Assembly: GCA_004352715.1 (NCBI GenBank) | Contig: SCFE01000010.1 | Location: forward strand, 1,868,568-1,932,567 | Reading direction: 5' to 3' | Origin: Hofstenia miamia | Taxonomy: Eukaryota; Xenacoelomorpha; Acoela | Length of the DNA: 64,000 nt | Shown here: in pieces, positions 23,701 through 33,459 of the stretch | Numbering within the stretch: position 1 is the stretch's first letter | How the letters are laid out: each line of letters begins with the position of its first letter | The notes under the pieces: model-generated | Database searches by the model: none | What the model was told of the DNA's origin: nothing | The model's input: only the letters and a program-made list of their open reading frames with translations | Position numbers and translations under genes: made by a program

Positions 23701-25344
23701 TATGTACCACAGAACATATTTTCTTACAAAAAATGATGTTAAATTTACTTGAATAGAGGCTAAAATTGGCAAAAAAAATTGATCTAAGAGTTACGCAAAA
23801 ACATGGCTAGTTAATAGCGCCTTTAAATGTTGTGTATAGTCCCAGAAAAACGTATCTTATGTACCCGCATTTTATCCTGCTTGAAAAATTCTAATGAAAT
23901 CATTCATAAAATACGCAATAAAAATATTAGAAAATAATAAATCAAAACAATATTCGGTGTCCATAAAAGACAGAGGGGATTGGTAAATCGAACATTTTCA
24001 TTAATACAAAGTGGCATTAATCAATGAAGACACTAATGTGAATAATCAGTAGCTATTGAAGTCTCTTAACATTCAAAGTTTAGCAAATGTGAACATTTTC
24101 GACCAGAAATTTCATAGAAAAAGTGCTAATATCTAAAAATTCAATTAAATGCAGAATAGGTAAAATTGTGTAGGAAAATTTCCTTTCTTTATCATCAAAA
24201 ACGCTTATGTTTGATGATCACTCCTTAAAATATTTGACTTTTGCTTTCTTCCTTTCTTGATCCAGCTTATATTGATTTACTATTAATTGTTTTTCATGAT
24301 TATATGAGAGCTTTTTACAGACCCTATCGAAATGTTTACAATTGGCAGTGCAAAAACTAGTCTTTAAAATATTGTGGAAAAGTGTTATTGTCCTGTATTT
24401 TTCACAATTTTGGGAAGGCAAAGCACTTACAAAGTTAAATGTGGGGAGCTAAGCAGAAATTTCACATGAACAAAAGCTAAAATGACAGGTACTTGCTTAA
24501 TTTACATGAGTATTTGGATAAAAATACCTCTTCAAACAGTAAACTATTTAATGAATGCTCTTGCCTATCATAGAGAAAAACCCTAAACTAATGTGTCATT
24601 ATTGTTTTCTAATTGCATTGCGTAAAAATGTATGCTTTTTTAGAATTCAATTAATCTATTCAATTTTGAAATTATGAGATAGATTTAAGAGATATGCTGA
24701 GGTTAAATCATTTTCCATCAAAATATTGTAAGAAATTCTCAAGTTATATATCTCAATTGGGCTAATTTCTAAATATCATTCCCTAAATTATTAGCAAAGA
24801 AACTTTTAGCACAACTATTTGATTTGAAGATTCAAGACATTAAGCTTAATCTTTGTATAAATGCTATACTATTTTTACACAGAAATTTTCAACAGAAATT
24901 AAGTATAAATTATATGATTGTAATGTACAAAATGTTAAATCACAGGGTCAATATTAAAAGATTAATATTTGTGAATTTGGCAATAATCTTTGTGCTTGGG
25001 TTAATCTTATGGACATGTTGCTTATTTAGCTTACTACTAGATTTATTAATTTCAGCAAATTTTCTAATAAACTTCTTCTCAATCCCACTAAATTAAAGGT
25101 TTTGTTCTGTATTATTTGTAATAACTTTTTCCAATGCAATCTCAAATTTGAAATACAACTTTAATAATTAATAATTCAATTGCAAAAATTATGATATTTA
25201 GATCACCCAGTGGATATTCCAAACTTCCTTACAGCTATGTTTCCAGATACTTCCTGCAGAAACTTAGAAAAATTTGCATTTATTCATGCACAAGAAATGG
25301 CTCCAGTTGTCTGCCCAGATGTATTTAGAAACTTAGTTCCATAG
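9503..25344 (+). CDS. GT31-family beta-1,3-glycosyltransferase (B3GALT-like), four exons
   Basis: Exons 9503-9698, 14930-15192, 18995-19313 and 25202-25344 join with matching phases (1, 0, 1) into a 306-residue protein. GT31 enzymes are Golgi type II membrane proteins that move galactose or N-acetylglucosamine from UDP-sugars onto glycans in beta-1,3 linkage. Visible hallmarks are a basic stretch and signal anchor at residues 6-25, RRSRIRNAW (about 78-86, the family R-x-x-IR-x-TW motif), VFILGS, GDIILVD, YYNLT, the metal-binding DSD in LLKIDSDVYSN (161-163), LEDVYMG (244-250), and a terminal Cys/His-x-x-x-x-x-P segment. Length is at the short end for the family. NSS and NLT are possible N-glycosylation sites. 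No stop or frameshift breaks the model, so it looks functional. Acceptor sugar specificity cannot be read from sequence. The introns (5.2, 3.8 and 5.9 kb) are filled with transposons. A candidate AATAAA is at 25568. Confidence 0.9.
9770..9800. repeat. TA microsatellite in intron 1
   Basis: An uninterrupted (TA)n tract, followed by a GATA-type stretch. Confidence 0.9.
10002..10035. repeat. TA microsatellite at the 3' end of a LINE tail
   Basis: A (TA)n tract directly beyond the carboxyl end of the minus-strand LINE fragment; CR1-like LINEs often end in short tandem repeats. Confidence 0.85.
10036..10860 (-). pseudogene. CR1/Jockey-like LINE 3' fragment in intron 1
   Basis: Read on the minus strand, about 10190 to 10090 gives an FGPKLWNSLP-like stretch followed by FKRKLKQHFIKL, the usual end of CR1/Jockey ORF2 proteins. 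Upstream sequence to about 10700 is consistent with more of the same ORF but is heavily shifted. The fragment is truncated at its 5' side and ends in the TA tract, as a retrotransposed LINE tail would. Confidence 0.65.
10892..11117. mobile_element. Palindromic MITE, Harbinger-like (TTA target site)
   Basis: 226 bp that folds back on itself along almost its whole length: the left arm starts GCCACGGTTAGACTAGTGAT and the right arm ends with its near reverse complement. The centre is near 11003. It is flanked by TTA (10889-10891 and 11118-11120). A 3-bp TTA/TAA duplication is characteristic of PIF/Harbinger elements, so this may be a non-autonomous member; the superfamily is inference. Confidence 0.8.
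11118..12008. other. Intron 1 sequence with one unassigned small ORF
   Basis: An 83-codon frame at 11138-11389 has a fairly ordinary amino acid mix but matches no family I know and is probably repeat remnant. The rest is AT-rich and ends in TA microsatellites (about 11802-11817 and 11963-12008). Confidence 0.4.
12081..13080. other. Assembly gap (1000 N) inside the inverted-repeat element
   Basis: Placeholder gap; it hides the left interior of the 12009-14545 element. Confidence 0.95.
13525..13575. repeat. G/C-run hAT-like element end
   Basis: Runs of G then C next to TGGGTGCGCCTCTG; read in reverse this begins CAGAGGCGCACCCAG, reminiscent of hAT termini of the CAGxGGCG type. The opposite end would lie in the gap. 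Weakly supported. Confidence 0.3.
13830..14345 (-). CDS. Terminal exon of a putative transposase-like protein (DUF7869-like carboxyl region)
   Basis: 171 open codons on the minus strand. The frame opens with YPIRGHSYMECDRDMNAVN, which resembles the GH[ST]-x-x-x-CDR block late in a large family of uncharacterised animal proteins that I associate with the DUF7869 domain and that behave like transposon proteins. It is followed by PSDWVKVFRDAR and ends in an acidic tail. The first codon used is not ATG; a likely splice acceptor (TTTAACAG) lies just upstream, so this is probably a 3' exon. Only about 170 bases separate it from the right inverted repeat, so the upstream coding part cannot fit inside the element. 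Either the copy is internally rearranged or only this exon was captured. Family assignment is from memory of motif layout, not from a search. Confidence 0.55.
   Translation of the reverse strand: MNYPIRGHSYMECDRDMNAVNCKADVDLPSDWVKVFRDARSKPTLFTVIPLTNSDFLNYTKYLSPRYKAMCPFKTRPMRMLCISETDDKRSVLYKDSWNGVYNIAIITKPCRTPRISLQRTNTTAIPISKAKYDDLQVLKRFCKVENQTFFDNLKTCDVFVEEEDDGKEEF
14721..14741. other. Short assembly gap (21 N) beside a TA microsatellite
   Basis: 21 N followed by (AT)n to about 14773. Confidence 0.95.
14930..15192 (+). CDS. GT31 gene exon 2: first half of catalytic domain
   Basis: The acceptor is TATATTTAG ending at 14929; two bases complete the split codon from exon 1. The exon carries SHPIDFYRRSRIRNAW, VFILGSD and the GDIILVDLQENYYNLT block, with the conserved Trp and Cys near its end. 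The donor is AAG/GTATTT at 15193, phase 0. Confidence 0.88.
15193..16500. other. Intron 2, left part; no clear feature
   Basis: Open frames on both strands around 15315-15572 (minus) and 15593-15856 (plus) resemble remnants of coding sequence, but I recognise no family and neither connects to the GT31 exons. Confidence 0.4.
16600..17345 (-). pseudogene. Tc1-like transposase relic in intron 2
   Basis: On the minus strand, about 17335 to 17040 reads as the paired helix-turn-helix DNA-binding region of a Tc1-family transposase: LSKQTVSSIISHYKRIGQIG and GRRSKQQ, then LTSKQL with a following STIHRILNKYGLYGR. This is the conserved T-x-x-x-[VI]-x-R-x-L-x-x-x-GL-x-[GA]-R segment. In-frame stops follow, and the catalytic part further left is badly shifted. 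No inverted repeats were secured, so the element's ends are unknown. Tc1 transposases cut and paste DNA at TA sites in the nucleus; this copy is dead. Confidence 0.78.
17346..18994. other. Intron 2, right part; possible hAT-like end near 18240-18297
   Basis: A cluster of GGGCC/GGCCC runs ending CATTACACCCCTGG resembles the terminal region of hAT-type elements in reverse (CCAGGGGTGTAATG). A 77-codon minus-strand frame at 18014-18247 adjoins it but is not recognisable. The rest shows nothing. Confidence 0.35.
18995..19313 (+). CDS. GT31 gene exon 3: DXD motif and acceptor-side domain
   Basis: The acceptor is CATTTTAG ending at 18994. The exon opens directly with the metal/UDP-sugar site LLKIDSDVYSN, continues through NYPMFCNGPAYILSKDV (the family YP-x-[YF]-x-x-G-x-[GA]-Y-[VI]-[LI]-S motif) and ends after LEDVYMGMC. 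The donor is CTT/GTAAGT at 19314, phase 1. Confidence 0.9.
19565..19721 (-). pseudogene. LINE reverse transcriptase fragment next to a TIR element
   Basis: Read on the minus strand from 19721, the sequence gives IFGPWLFALYVLDI and, after a frame change, QNYADDVHS. These fit the G-S-x-LGP-x-LF-x-LY-x-x-D and YADD motifs of LINE reverse transcriptases. The fragment stops abruptly at the left inverted repeat of the neighbouring element, so that element probably inserted into an older LINE copy. Confidence 0.5.
19722..21033. mobile_element. 1.3-kb inverted-repeat element with subterminal CCATTAATGG repeats (intron 3)
   Basis: CCCAAATAGCAAGCATT at 19722-19738 faces AATGGTTTGCTATTTGGG at 21016-21033. 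Both subterminal regions are packed with copies and variants of the palindrome CCATTAATGG and of ATGGCCCATTAATGG (19755-19800, 19942-19990, 20865-21020). Such arrays are typical transposase-binding sites. No coding sequence is seen inside, so it is non-autonomous. A target duplication was not clear. Confidence 0.7.
20293..20350. repeat. Short hairpin of GGTGGCAT repeats
   Basis: TGATGCCACCA and TGGTGGCATCA face each other within 60 bases in the middle of the 19722-21033 element; a GGTGGCAT and a GTGGCAAA copy flank them. Confidence 0.7.
21034..25201. other. Remainder of intron 3
   Basis: Open frames at 21025-21405 (minus) and 21140-21475 (plus) overlap antiparallel and match nothing known to me. 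22439-22665 is a GGGAC-rich repeat described separately. A 90-codon hydrophobic frame at 24824-25096 is most likely chance in AT-rich DNA. Confidence 0.45.
22439..22665 (+). repeat. GGGAC-rich repeat, copy 1
   Basis: It starts TAGGGTTCTGCAGCACC and contains many TGGGA/TGGGAC words. A related sequence on the opposite strand is at 47954-48218, whose right end reads GTAGAACCCTA. The right boundary here is uncertain. Confidence 0.45.
25202..25344 (+). CDS. GT31 gene exon 4: carboxyl terminus
   Basis: The acceptor is TGATATTTAG ending at 25201; the phase fits exon 3. The 46 codons end in TAG at 25342-25344. The exon contains a Cys followed by FAFIHAQEMAP, which fits the family pattern of a conserved Cys and then a His-x-x-x-x-P segment near the end. 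This is the least conserved part of GT31 proteins, so the assignment rests partly on splice phase and position. Confidence 0.75.
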
Positions 25345-28300
25345 TAATATCATATATTGAGATTGTCATTTCATGATTTTGAGATTGATATTCACGGTTT
25401 CATTTCTCAAGCAAATAATGGAATGTTGCAATTCAATCTGAATGTTGATTATTTTTATTGAAGAAAGTTGGAAGTCAAATTTTTCCTTGCACACTTGACA
25501 AATAATAAGGGAAGAGTTAACATAGTAGATCAGTACAGTGGAACAGAGATTGCAAAAACTAGATTCAAATAAAATAAGTCTTATAATAATAAACAATCAT
25601 TTTCTTCATTTCACAATCAATTATTTGAGGTGCATTGGAAATGTAGAAGAAAGTAGATCTATCACAGCACAAACATAGATAAATAAAAAAAATATTTTTT
25701 TAGAATATACTGAAAACAAATGGTTCAATTTGAATATTATTTAAACAGACATCTGTTTAAAAAAAGTCACTTGAATATGTCAGTTGACACTTTTGGCAAC
25801 CAAAATGCCAAACAATACTGACTGCTAGTTTTTTAAAGTGTAGATACTTTTTCTATCAAGTGAGGTAATATGCTTTGGAGCAGGTGCAAGAGCAAATTAT
25901 TTTTTTCAGAGGATAGTTATGTATCTCTTACATCAATCAGTTGCTTAAATATTCTTTAGAAATCTTCATTTGATAGGCCTTGTGAGATATCCTACGATCA
26001 GTGGTAATATCTAATTTTGAACAACCATCATAAACAGTTCAAGAATATCTCAGTTAGATGATGACCTTGTTCTCATGATGTTCTGCCAAATGTGATAGTA
26101 TATGACAGAGTGATTGAGTTTCACAAATTAATCATGTAGAATTAAGTGACTTATCCTCTACCACTCCATTAATTCTAATTTCAGCTTCATTTCAATGTAG
26201 ATGGTTACTGACTTGTAATGAGTTGTTTTGCATTGCTTCTATTTGTGGCTTCTGTCATTTGTGCATTATTCAGTTGTAATATTCACAATAGCATCTTGAA
26301 GTATTTTCTTTTCATCTTGAATGGATATCATGCATGCCTCAATAATGTTATCTGTTTGAGAAGGGATGGCTTACTTGGTATCAGGAAGGCAATTCTCACA
26401 AATCCAGAGACACTCTCTAATAAAGACCCTGCAAGACTTTTACATAAGCTCATAAACCCTTCACCAGCAGCAGTTTTAAAAAGTTGACCATTAGTGTCAT
26501 TAAACTTCAAGATAACTTAATTGGTTGCATGGAAATCCTCATAGTGATATCCATCTTTTGCTAATTGACTTTGTTGATGCTTGAATTATTCTTGCATCCT
26601 GTCTTCTCTTGTCTGCCACAGAATATATGTTGTGATGTTTCTTCAGATGTTTCCATAAAGAACTGATTGCGCACTTATATTATGGCTCAACATATAGCCA
26701 CAGTTGTTGCAGGAATAATTGCCTTCCTTGCATCTAAAATAGTCATGAATCACAGACTTGCACATTACAAAATGCAAAATTTTTACTTAAGTTAAATAAA
26801 TATATTGTTGTTATGTAGATTTGATTTTGCACAGCACATCAGTTGCAAATTTTACATCCTGATTGTCTGATAACGTGTTGCTTAGTTGAGTTGAATACTA
26901 ATGCAGTAATTTCATTGCAATTAATATGATAGCACTTGGGACTTGAAATATATTTTATTTTTATTGAGTAGAATCTGAGTACTAAGTGAGGACTTGAAAA
27001 CCAAGTCTGATTACAAGACTAGTAAGGCACTATAATATTCTATTTGATGCTTAAATAATAATCTCATGAATAAACAATTTATCATGAAGTTTTGTCTAAG
27101 TAGTAAAATATATTTTCTCAATGTGCACACATGCACAGTTTTAATCAGAATTATGAAAATAAATTTGGTATAATAAGAATAGAGCTGAGCTTACATCATC
27201 AAATTATGAACAAGATCATAAGCATTTTCAAATGAGCTAATGTATGATTTTTCAAATATTGATATTTTGCTTAATCTATTTTGACAATGATGTCATTATT
27301 TATTTTTGATAATTGCTGTGACTTAGTAAGAAGAGTAAAATTCATCTTTTTCAGATATACTGTATAAATTGAACAGTTAATGGCATTCAAGTGATACTTC
27401 TGGTTGAAATAAGCCCATATTATTGAACACCCATTTTTTACTGTTGAAAAAAAATTATCAGCCTGCATTTGGCACATACATGTAAATACATATATTCAGT
27501 TTTAAGAATTGGCTTGATATTTATAGACCACACATTACATTTTTTCTTTACCTTCACAATAATAAGTGGATTTATTGCAAATCATTACTTTACAATGGCT
27601 TAAATAGTAAATACATTTCTTTCAATACTAAACTGTATTGAGCAACTTAGATCTTTAAGCAAGTATATTTCATAGACATAGCAAAATAGAATCTTGTGTT
27701 ATCAAGACTATTGCATCCTTTACTATGAGTTAGCTAATATTGTGACATCACCCAAAAAATGTTAAATTAGTTTTATTTGTTAAAATGAAATATTATCTTG
27801 ATTATTGATTAATTGTAGAAATTAAGTTAATTTGTAAACCTTATGACAAGAATTTGAAGACTAAAAACAAAATTATACAGGTTAGTTCCTGTTTGAAATT
27901 TAAAAAAACTAATCAGAATCATGAAACAAGGAAAAGTGCCAAAAAGTGACTGTGTCATAAAAAACATGAGCAGAGAAATAAAAAGAGAGGTTAAGGAAAA
28001 GCTATAGACAAGTCATGTCATTAGGCACTCTTAACTAAACTATATCAATTTTTCTAATTATGTGCATAAACTTTTCTGCTTACAAGATTGGCTTACTTTT
28101 ACTCAATCAAAACTTTTAAGGTATTTCATAAAACTATTTGCATTATGATTCTTGTATTATGCTTATATTCTTAGTTATTCTTGTAGCATAATCCAAAACT
28201 AACTAAGCTGCTAAAGAAAGAATACTCAGTCAAAAAAGAATTAAGATTAAATTGAAACTTGATTAGAAATAAATCATAAATTAATTACTTTTGTATAATG

Positions 28301-31034
28301 CAACTAAGAATTTATGAGTGAAAAAATTACCAATTAGTATTTGTTGATTCTACTAATTTGGCAAACCAAAGGGGATGAACTTACTTCCAATATTTTTAGC
28401 CATTTTGGCAGACAAATAATTTGAAATTCAAATCAAAGCTGCTTTTTGAATTCAAATATAAGTAGCGCAGAAACATTGTGAAATTTGTTGAAGTAAATTC
28501 TTTGTAATTCTTATCTTTAGTTTATTATGGTTTGATTGATAGTTACAATGTTCAGCTAAATGGTTAGTGTTCAGTAGTGGTGAGGATCCCACAATGGGAA
28601 TGATTCTTGGTTCCTTATTCCAAACCACAAACCTGCACTTAAATTAGTTGTACAATTAGGAGTTTTTCTTCCCATTTAGCTAACTATTGATTCCTTCTTA
28701 CATGTATGAACAATAACAAACTTGATATAAGGCTGGTAATCCAAATGTAGGTTTTATATTTATATTTAAACTCAGTCCAAATTGATGATGATAAGGTGAC
28801 CAATAATGTGACCTTATATGTATCATTTATTACATGTAGGTTAGGAAGCTGCTATTTATCTATCTTATTCAAATAAAGCCAATATATTTTGGTAATGGCT
28901 AATCATGTATGTATTTAAGCAAGCAGCTAGTAACAATCAAGATTGCAAGTACATAGTGCTCTTTTAAGATAAAGTCAAATTGTGTTGAGCCTTGAGTAAT
29001 CACCAAACTATGATAGGGTACACATAAGTTGCTTTACTGAGCTGAGAGTTTGGAACCAATTCAACAGCAATGTAGTGAAGTGGTTGTTACTTGATTTGGA
29101 GATCAGGTTCAGTTAGATGCCCAACCATTAAATAGATATCAAAGAGGCTGCAAGGCTTTCTCACCTAAATAGTGTTTGTTACATCATCCATTAATTACAG
29201 TTATTGGAGTTAAGTAATATAAAGGCTAAGCAGATTGAGAAAAGTACATCTCTACCAGCTAGTTTACCATACAATCATATTGCAATATTTGAGGAAATGG
29301 ACATCAAAGTCTGGTAGAAAATGCTACATTCTTATTATCTGATTTTGTATGAATTTTACCCAAATTAGTCATCAACTTGGGATCATAGATATTTGCACAT
29401 ATTATCATTATAATTTCAATTCATTTTAAAATGTTGTAATATGAACAGTCTCTTGAAATAGATTGCACAACATTAATTATCAAATGCCTGAGAATAAAAT
29501 AGGTGCTTGGTTAAGTAATTTGGTGATACTTGTTTAGATATAATCAATCTGTTATGCTATTGGCTTACCTCTGCAGAAAACATTTTCTAACAGTATGTGA
29601 CCATCACAGTACACTCACAATGCATCACATTCTTTAAGTAATTTTTGATCAACTTTGTTTATATCTATCTAAGTTGATAGTTTTTACCAAGTCTCCAAAG
29701 TTGTTTACATACTTTTCAGTATCAGTTAGTGGAATGTTGATTCTTCATTTATTCTTATGTTTCCTGTGCCATTCTGGTTGTATTACTGTGGTGAGGGAAT
29801 ACAATAGTTGTTTTCTGTTGCTATGCATTCTTTGAGTGAGGTTTTGTTGGCTGGCATTAGTTCTAGCCAATCAATCCCTATGCTCACAGGATAGTTCACC
29901 TGTCTGTGACCTATGTGATACCATAGAGAATCTGAGGGTAAGTGAGGGCAAAGCTTTGAGGTTGTACAATCAACGTCTAGAGCCAATTGCAAGTGTGATT
30001 TCATTAATGTTGATAATTGATTTTTAGTCCAACTTTTGGTAAAGAAAATTTTCATTAAAGACAGAAAAACTGTTTTTTTAGTATTTTGAATTGACAAGGC
30101 ACAACTAGAGTTTCCTGAGGCTCAGGTATTGTTACTTGAGTGAGGTAACTAGTTANAAACAAGCAAGAAGATGATGAGCAGTAGTAACAATGAGTACATG
30201 ATACTGGTGAAGGATACCACCATGAAATTGCCTCTAGCAATTATGAAAATGGTAAATTCAAGGAAAAAGCAAAGATTTAAAGCCAAAACGCAAAGGACAC
30301 CCCAAAATCAAACAACCCCAGCGATTGTTAATACATCCCCTGAGAGTCAAAATTCTCCAACAGAGATAGTGTTGCAGCAAGAAGACGAAAGTGCAACAAT
30401 GTCAACAATTGAACTTAGGAAGATAATAGAAGATAATAACAACGAAAGACGTGAGTTAATGTTACAAATAGAAAACTTAACTCAAAGGATGTTNACTTGA
30501 GTGAGGTAACTAGTTAAATCAGCTTTAATTAATTCAAGTTTTTTTCAGACTGATCTTAACTCCCAATGTTTCCATATTATTAGTATCAACTTGTTGCTGG
30601 TGGCAAGGCATAAAAATAGTTGCATAGACATGAGCAAAGAATTGTGTGTTTGTAATTTGGCAATTGATTGAGATTGAAGTTCTATAGTTTCTATTGGGAT
30701 GTGCTCTCTCCTCCTTTTCTTGAATTTGATTGCCATTGAAACCTCATTGTACAAACATTTTGGATAGTTTTGATTGTAGTAGTTAAAAAGGATTTTGTTT
30801 TTTATAACTAATAAACAGCATTTGGATTTTTTATAGAAGTTTGTGGCAGAATGAGTTGTTCTTTGCTGCATGTGCACACAAAAAAGAGGAGCAATAGTAT
30901 CTGATAAAATAGCATATTTAGTTTTGTGGTGGCATCCTATGTTATTGGAAAGTAATTGAATGTCACTTGGTGCAGTAGCTAATTTATTATTGATCAGTGA
31001 AATTGGAAGTGGGTCCAGAGGATTTTCTCTATTG
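25345..31034. other. Large gene-poor stretch
   Basis: After the candidate poly(A) signal (AATAAA at 25568) I see no convincing gene, RNA or bounded element. Minus-strand frames at 29783-30097 (104 codons) and 30545-30877 (110 codons) look loosely like retroelement protein, but no motif is decisive. A patch bounded by single Ns is described separately. Confidence 0.4.
30157..30493 (+). pseudogene. Gag-like fragment bounded by single Ns
   Basis: About 107 codons of lysine- and glutamine-rich, then acidic, low-hydrophobicity protein (for example NSRKKQRFKAKTQRTPQNQ), resembling the amino-terminal part of a Gypsy-type Gag. Single Ns lie at 30156 and 30494, and the 20-base sequence ACTTGAGTGAGGTAACTAGT occurs just outside both. 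It may be a contig inserted by gap filling. Confidence 0.4.
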
Positions 31035-32836
31035 TGGCATTGGTATGAAATCAGCTGACTATTCTACTATCCTAGCTTATTGAGGGTTTTGAGTTGAAGC
31101 ATGGATTTACTGATGCTACAAAATAATTAACTCCTCCTGCTGTTATATCCTATCTTAATATAAGTTAAAAGTAAAAGAGGAGATTGTGTTGGGGAGGAGT
31201 GGCCACACTCAGCCAACCTAATACAGCAACCTTTAAGAAGAGTTGCATAAGACTAAAGTCCTAATTGAGTAAGAATAAAGAAGCCCTAACTCTTAAGTGC
31301 AAGTAGTGATTCTAAGTGCTTAGTAAAAAGTAACCTAAACTCAATACAATTCTCATCTCATGTAATTTAGGTGAAAGCATTAATAATGATTTTAATAATA
31401 AATGACAAGCAGTACTAAACCCTAGCTGTACACCTAACCTAAGTTAAAGGAAAACAAGCCATTCAAGTCATACCAAGTTTGCATTGCCTTTTACTACACA
31501 GTTGGAAAGTTAGAAACACATAATTTTTAAATAAAAGATAAGTCAAAATAAAAAAGTAAAAATGAATTTACTGAAAATTAGGTGAAGAGAAATAATTGAA
31601 AAATCACAGATATTTATACAAACAAAAACCAGTAATTGTAAACAAAACATACTGAATGAAAATATGAATAAATAGCTGACAGGCCCAAATCAATCATCTG
31701 CTAGAGTTCTACAGTGCAGTTAAATTAGCAGAAATTCAAACAAAAATATATAGCACCATTTTCACTATGTCAAAATTTCAATTGAAATAAATTTGAACTA
31801 ATAATATTGAAATTGAAATAAATGAAAAATAATGAATGCAACAGCAATGAAAGTCCTTATGCCACACTATTTATTATTCTGCTATAATAATTTTTGAAGC
31901 TTTTGATATGTTTGGTATTTTTCCCAGGTGGAGATATTAACAGCAAAGTACAATAGTAATCTCATGATATTTACTTTTTCTAAGTTGATCTCTCTTGTGT
32001 TTGGATACTGTGGCATAAAGATTGTTATTATTTTGAATTCTTTATTTTCAGTTATTTCAATTTCAATATTATTATTTCAAATAATTTCGATTGTAATTTT
32101 GACAAAGTGACAACAGTGCTATTTACATTGTTCTGAATTTCTGCTAATTTAAAAGTGCAGTAAAACTCTAGCAGATAATCAATTTGTACCTGTCAAATAT
32201 TTATTCATATTTTCATGTGGTATGTTTTTGTTTACAATTACCAGTCTTCATTTGTATAAATATCAGTGAATTGTTCATTTAGATTCTCCTCAATTTGTTC
32301 TCAGTAAATTTGTTTTACTTTATATCTTGACTTATTGTTTATTATATTATGTGTTCCTAAATTTGTACATGTAGTTAAAGGGCACCCAGACAGTGGACAA
32401 ATTGACTGGCTTACTGTCCTTTAACCTAGGTTAGGTATAAGACTAGGGCTGTTGCAACACTTGTCTTTCATTACTAAAATTGTTACCAATGCTTTCACCC
32501 AAATTGCACAAGATGGAGGAACACACTGAGTGTAGGTTATTTTCACTTAGCACTTAGGTTTACTGCTTGCACCCAAGAATAAGGGCTTCTTTATTCCTAA
32601 TCAATTACGCCTCTAGTCTAATGTGACTCTTCCTAAAGTTTTCTTGTATCAGGTCAGCTGAGTGTGGCCACTCTTCCCCAACACAATCTCCTGTTTTACT
32701 TTCTATTTTTATTAGGATAGTGTATAACAGCAGGAGTTAATTATTTTGTAGCATTGGTAAATCCATGCATCAACTCAACACCTCAATAAGCTAGAATAGT
32801 AGAATTGTTAGCTGATTTCATACCAATGCCACATGG
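31035..32836. repeat. Long imperfect inverted repeat with LTR-like ends inside
   Basis: Arms of about 840 bp (31035-31880 and about 32000-32836) are reverse complements at perhaps 75-80 percent by eye, separated by roughly 110 bases. In each arm a purine-rich tract (GTAAAAGAGGAGATT on the left; its counterpart GTAAAACAGGAGATT on the right) precedes TGTTGGGGA(A/G)GAGTGGCC. This looks like a polypurine tract followed by the TG start of an LTR. The arrangement therefore suggests the 3' ends of two related LTR elements pointing at each other, or a fold-back derivative. Confidence 0.75.
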
Positions 32837-33070
32837 CAACCACCACAGGACACCAAGTACATGTATTGTTTAATAATTAACTATTCTGCTGTCAGAGGAA
32901 GCTCTGATGAAGCTAATAAGAAGATGTTGAACTCTACATGAAAGGACAGAATCTTTTACTCTTGATTTGTTGAGAAATTAGAAAAATTTTTTTGTACAAT
33001 AGCAGAAAAACCTGGCAACCTAGTCTAATTACAGTTAAGTCAGTTACTATTACTCATAGAAGCTCTTTAA

Positions 33071-33459
33071 GAGCCGTTACACCTCTCGAACAACCCATTT
33101 TTGACAGAAACCAAAAAAACCAAATCGTCGCAAACTGACGCTTAAATTAAACAATTTGATTGGCTAATATTAATATATAAGATAAATCATTTTTGAAAAT
33201 TTTCATCCAAGCCGAAGTTATGGTAGAATTGTCGTGTAACTGCAGAAAAGGTAGATGTGTCCGTTGTAGTGGGTGTTATAGATGTGGATGCACTTGTGAG
33301 AAACGTAGAAGAAACAATTCAACTACAAAAGGATCTAGTAAACAAAGACGACTACTGGATGTGGCCCCTGATCCTATCAACACGGTTTAGTTCTTACTGA
33401 CTTTAAAATTATCTGTCATCTGGTAGAAAAAATGGGTTGGTCGAGAGGTGTAACGGCTC
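33071..33459. mobile_element. TTAA-flanked 389-bp element with 32-bp inverted repeats
   Basis: The left end GAGCCGTTACACCTCTCGA is the start of a 32-bp repeat (33071-33102) matched in reverse at 33428-33459 with one mismatch. TTAA lies immediately outside both ends (33067-33070 and 33460-33463). TTAA targets are used by piggyBac and Kolobok elements. The element encloses an intact cysteine-rich reading frame but no transposase, so it would depend on an enzyme supplied elsewhere. Confidence 0.88.
33220..33390 (+). CDS. Small cysteine-rich basic protein encoded in the TTAA element
   Basis: 56 codons from an ATG to TAG. The core CNCRKGRCVRCSGCYRCGCT plus one further Cys has eight cysteines in 21 residues with spacing C-x-C-x4-C-x2-C-x2-C-x2-C-x-C-x-C. 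It is followed by a KRRR cluster and further basic residues (KGSSKQRR). A metal-binding, DNA- or chromatin-associated domain is a reasonable guess. It could be the surviving carboxyl-terminal cysteine-rich domain of a piggyBac- or Kolobok-type transposase, since its stop codon lies only 69 bases from the right end. The frame stays open upstream to about 33193, and an AT-rich TATA-like stretch lies at 33168-33183. Expression is unknown and I know no named protein with this exact pattern. Confidence 0.5.
   Translation: MVELSCNCRKGRCVRCSGCYRCGCTCEKRRRNNSTTKGSSKQRRLLDVAPDPINTV

Noticed and set aside
24824-25096. Hydrophobic 90-codon frame as an extra GT31 exon
   Set aside because: It lacks splice signals matching the phase, and exon 3 joins exon 4 directly in frame with the expected family layout.
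31035-32836. 5' and 3' LTRs of the 33-40 kb Gypsy element
   Set aside because: The two copies are inverted, not direct, and both lie upstream of the element, so they cannot be its LTR pair.
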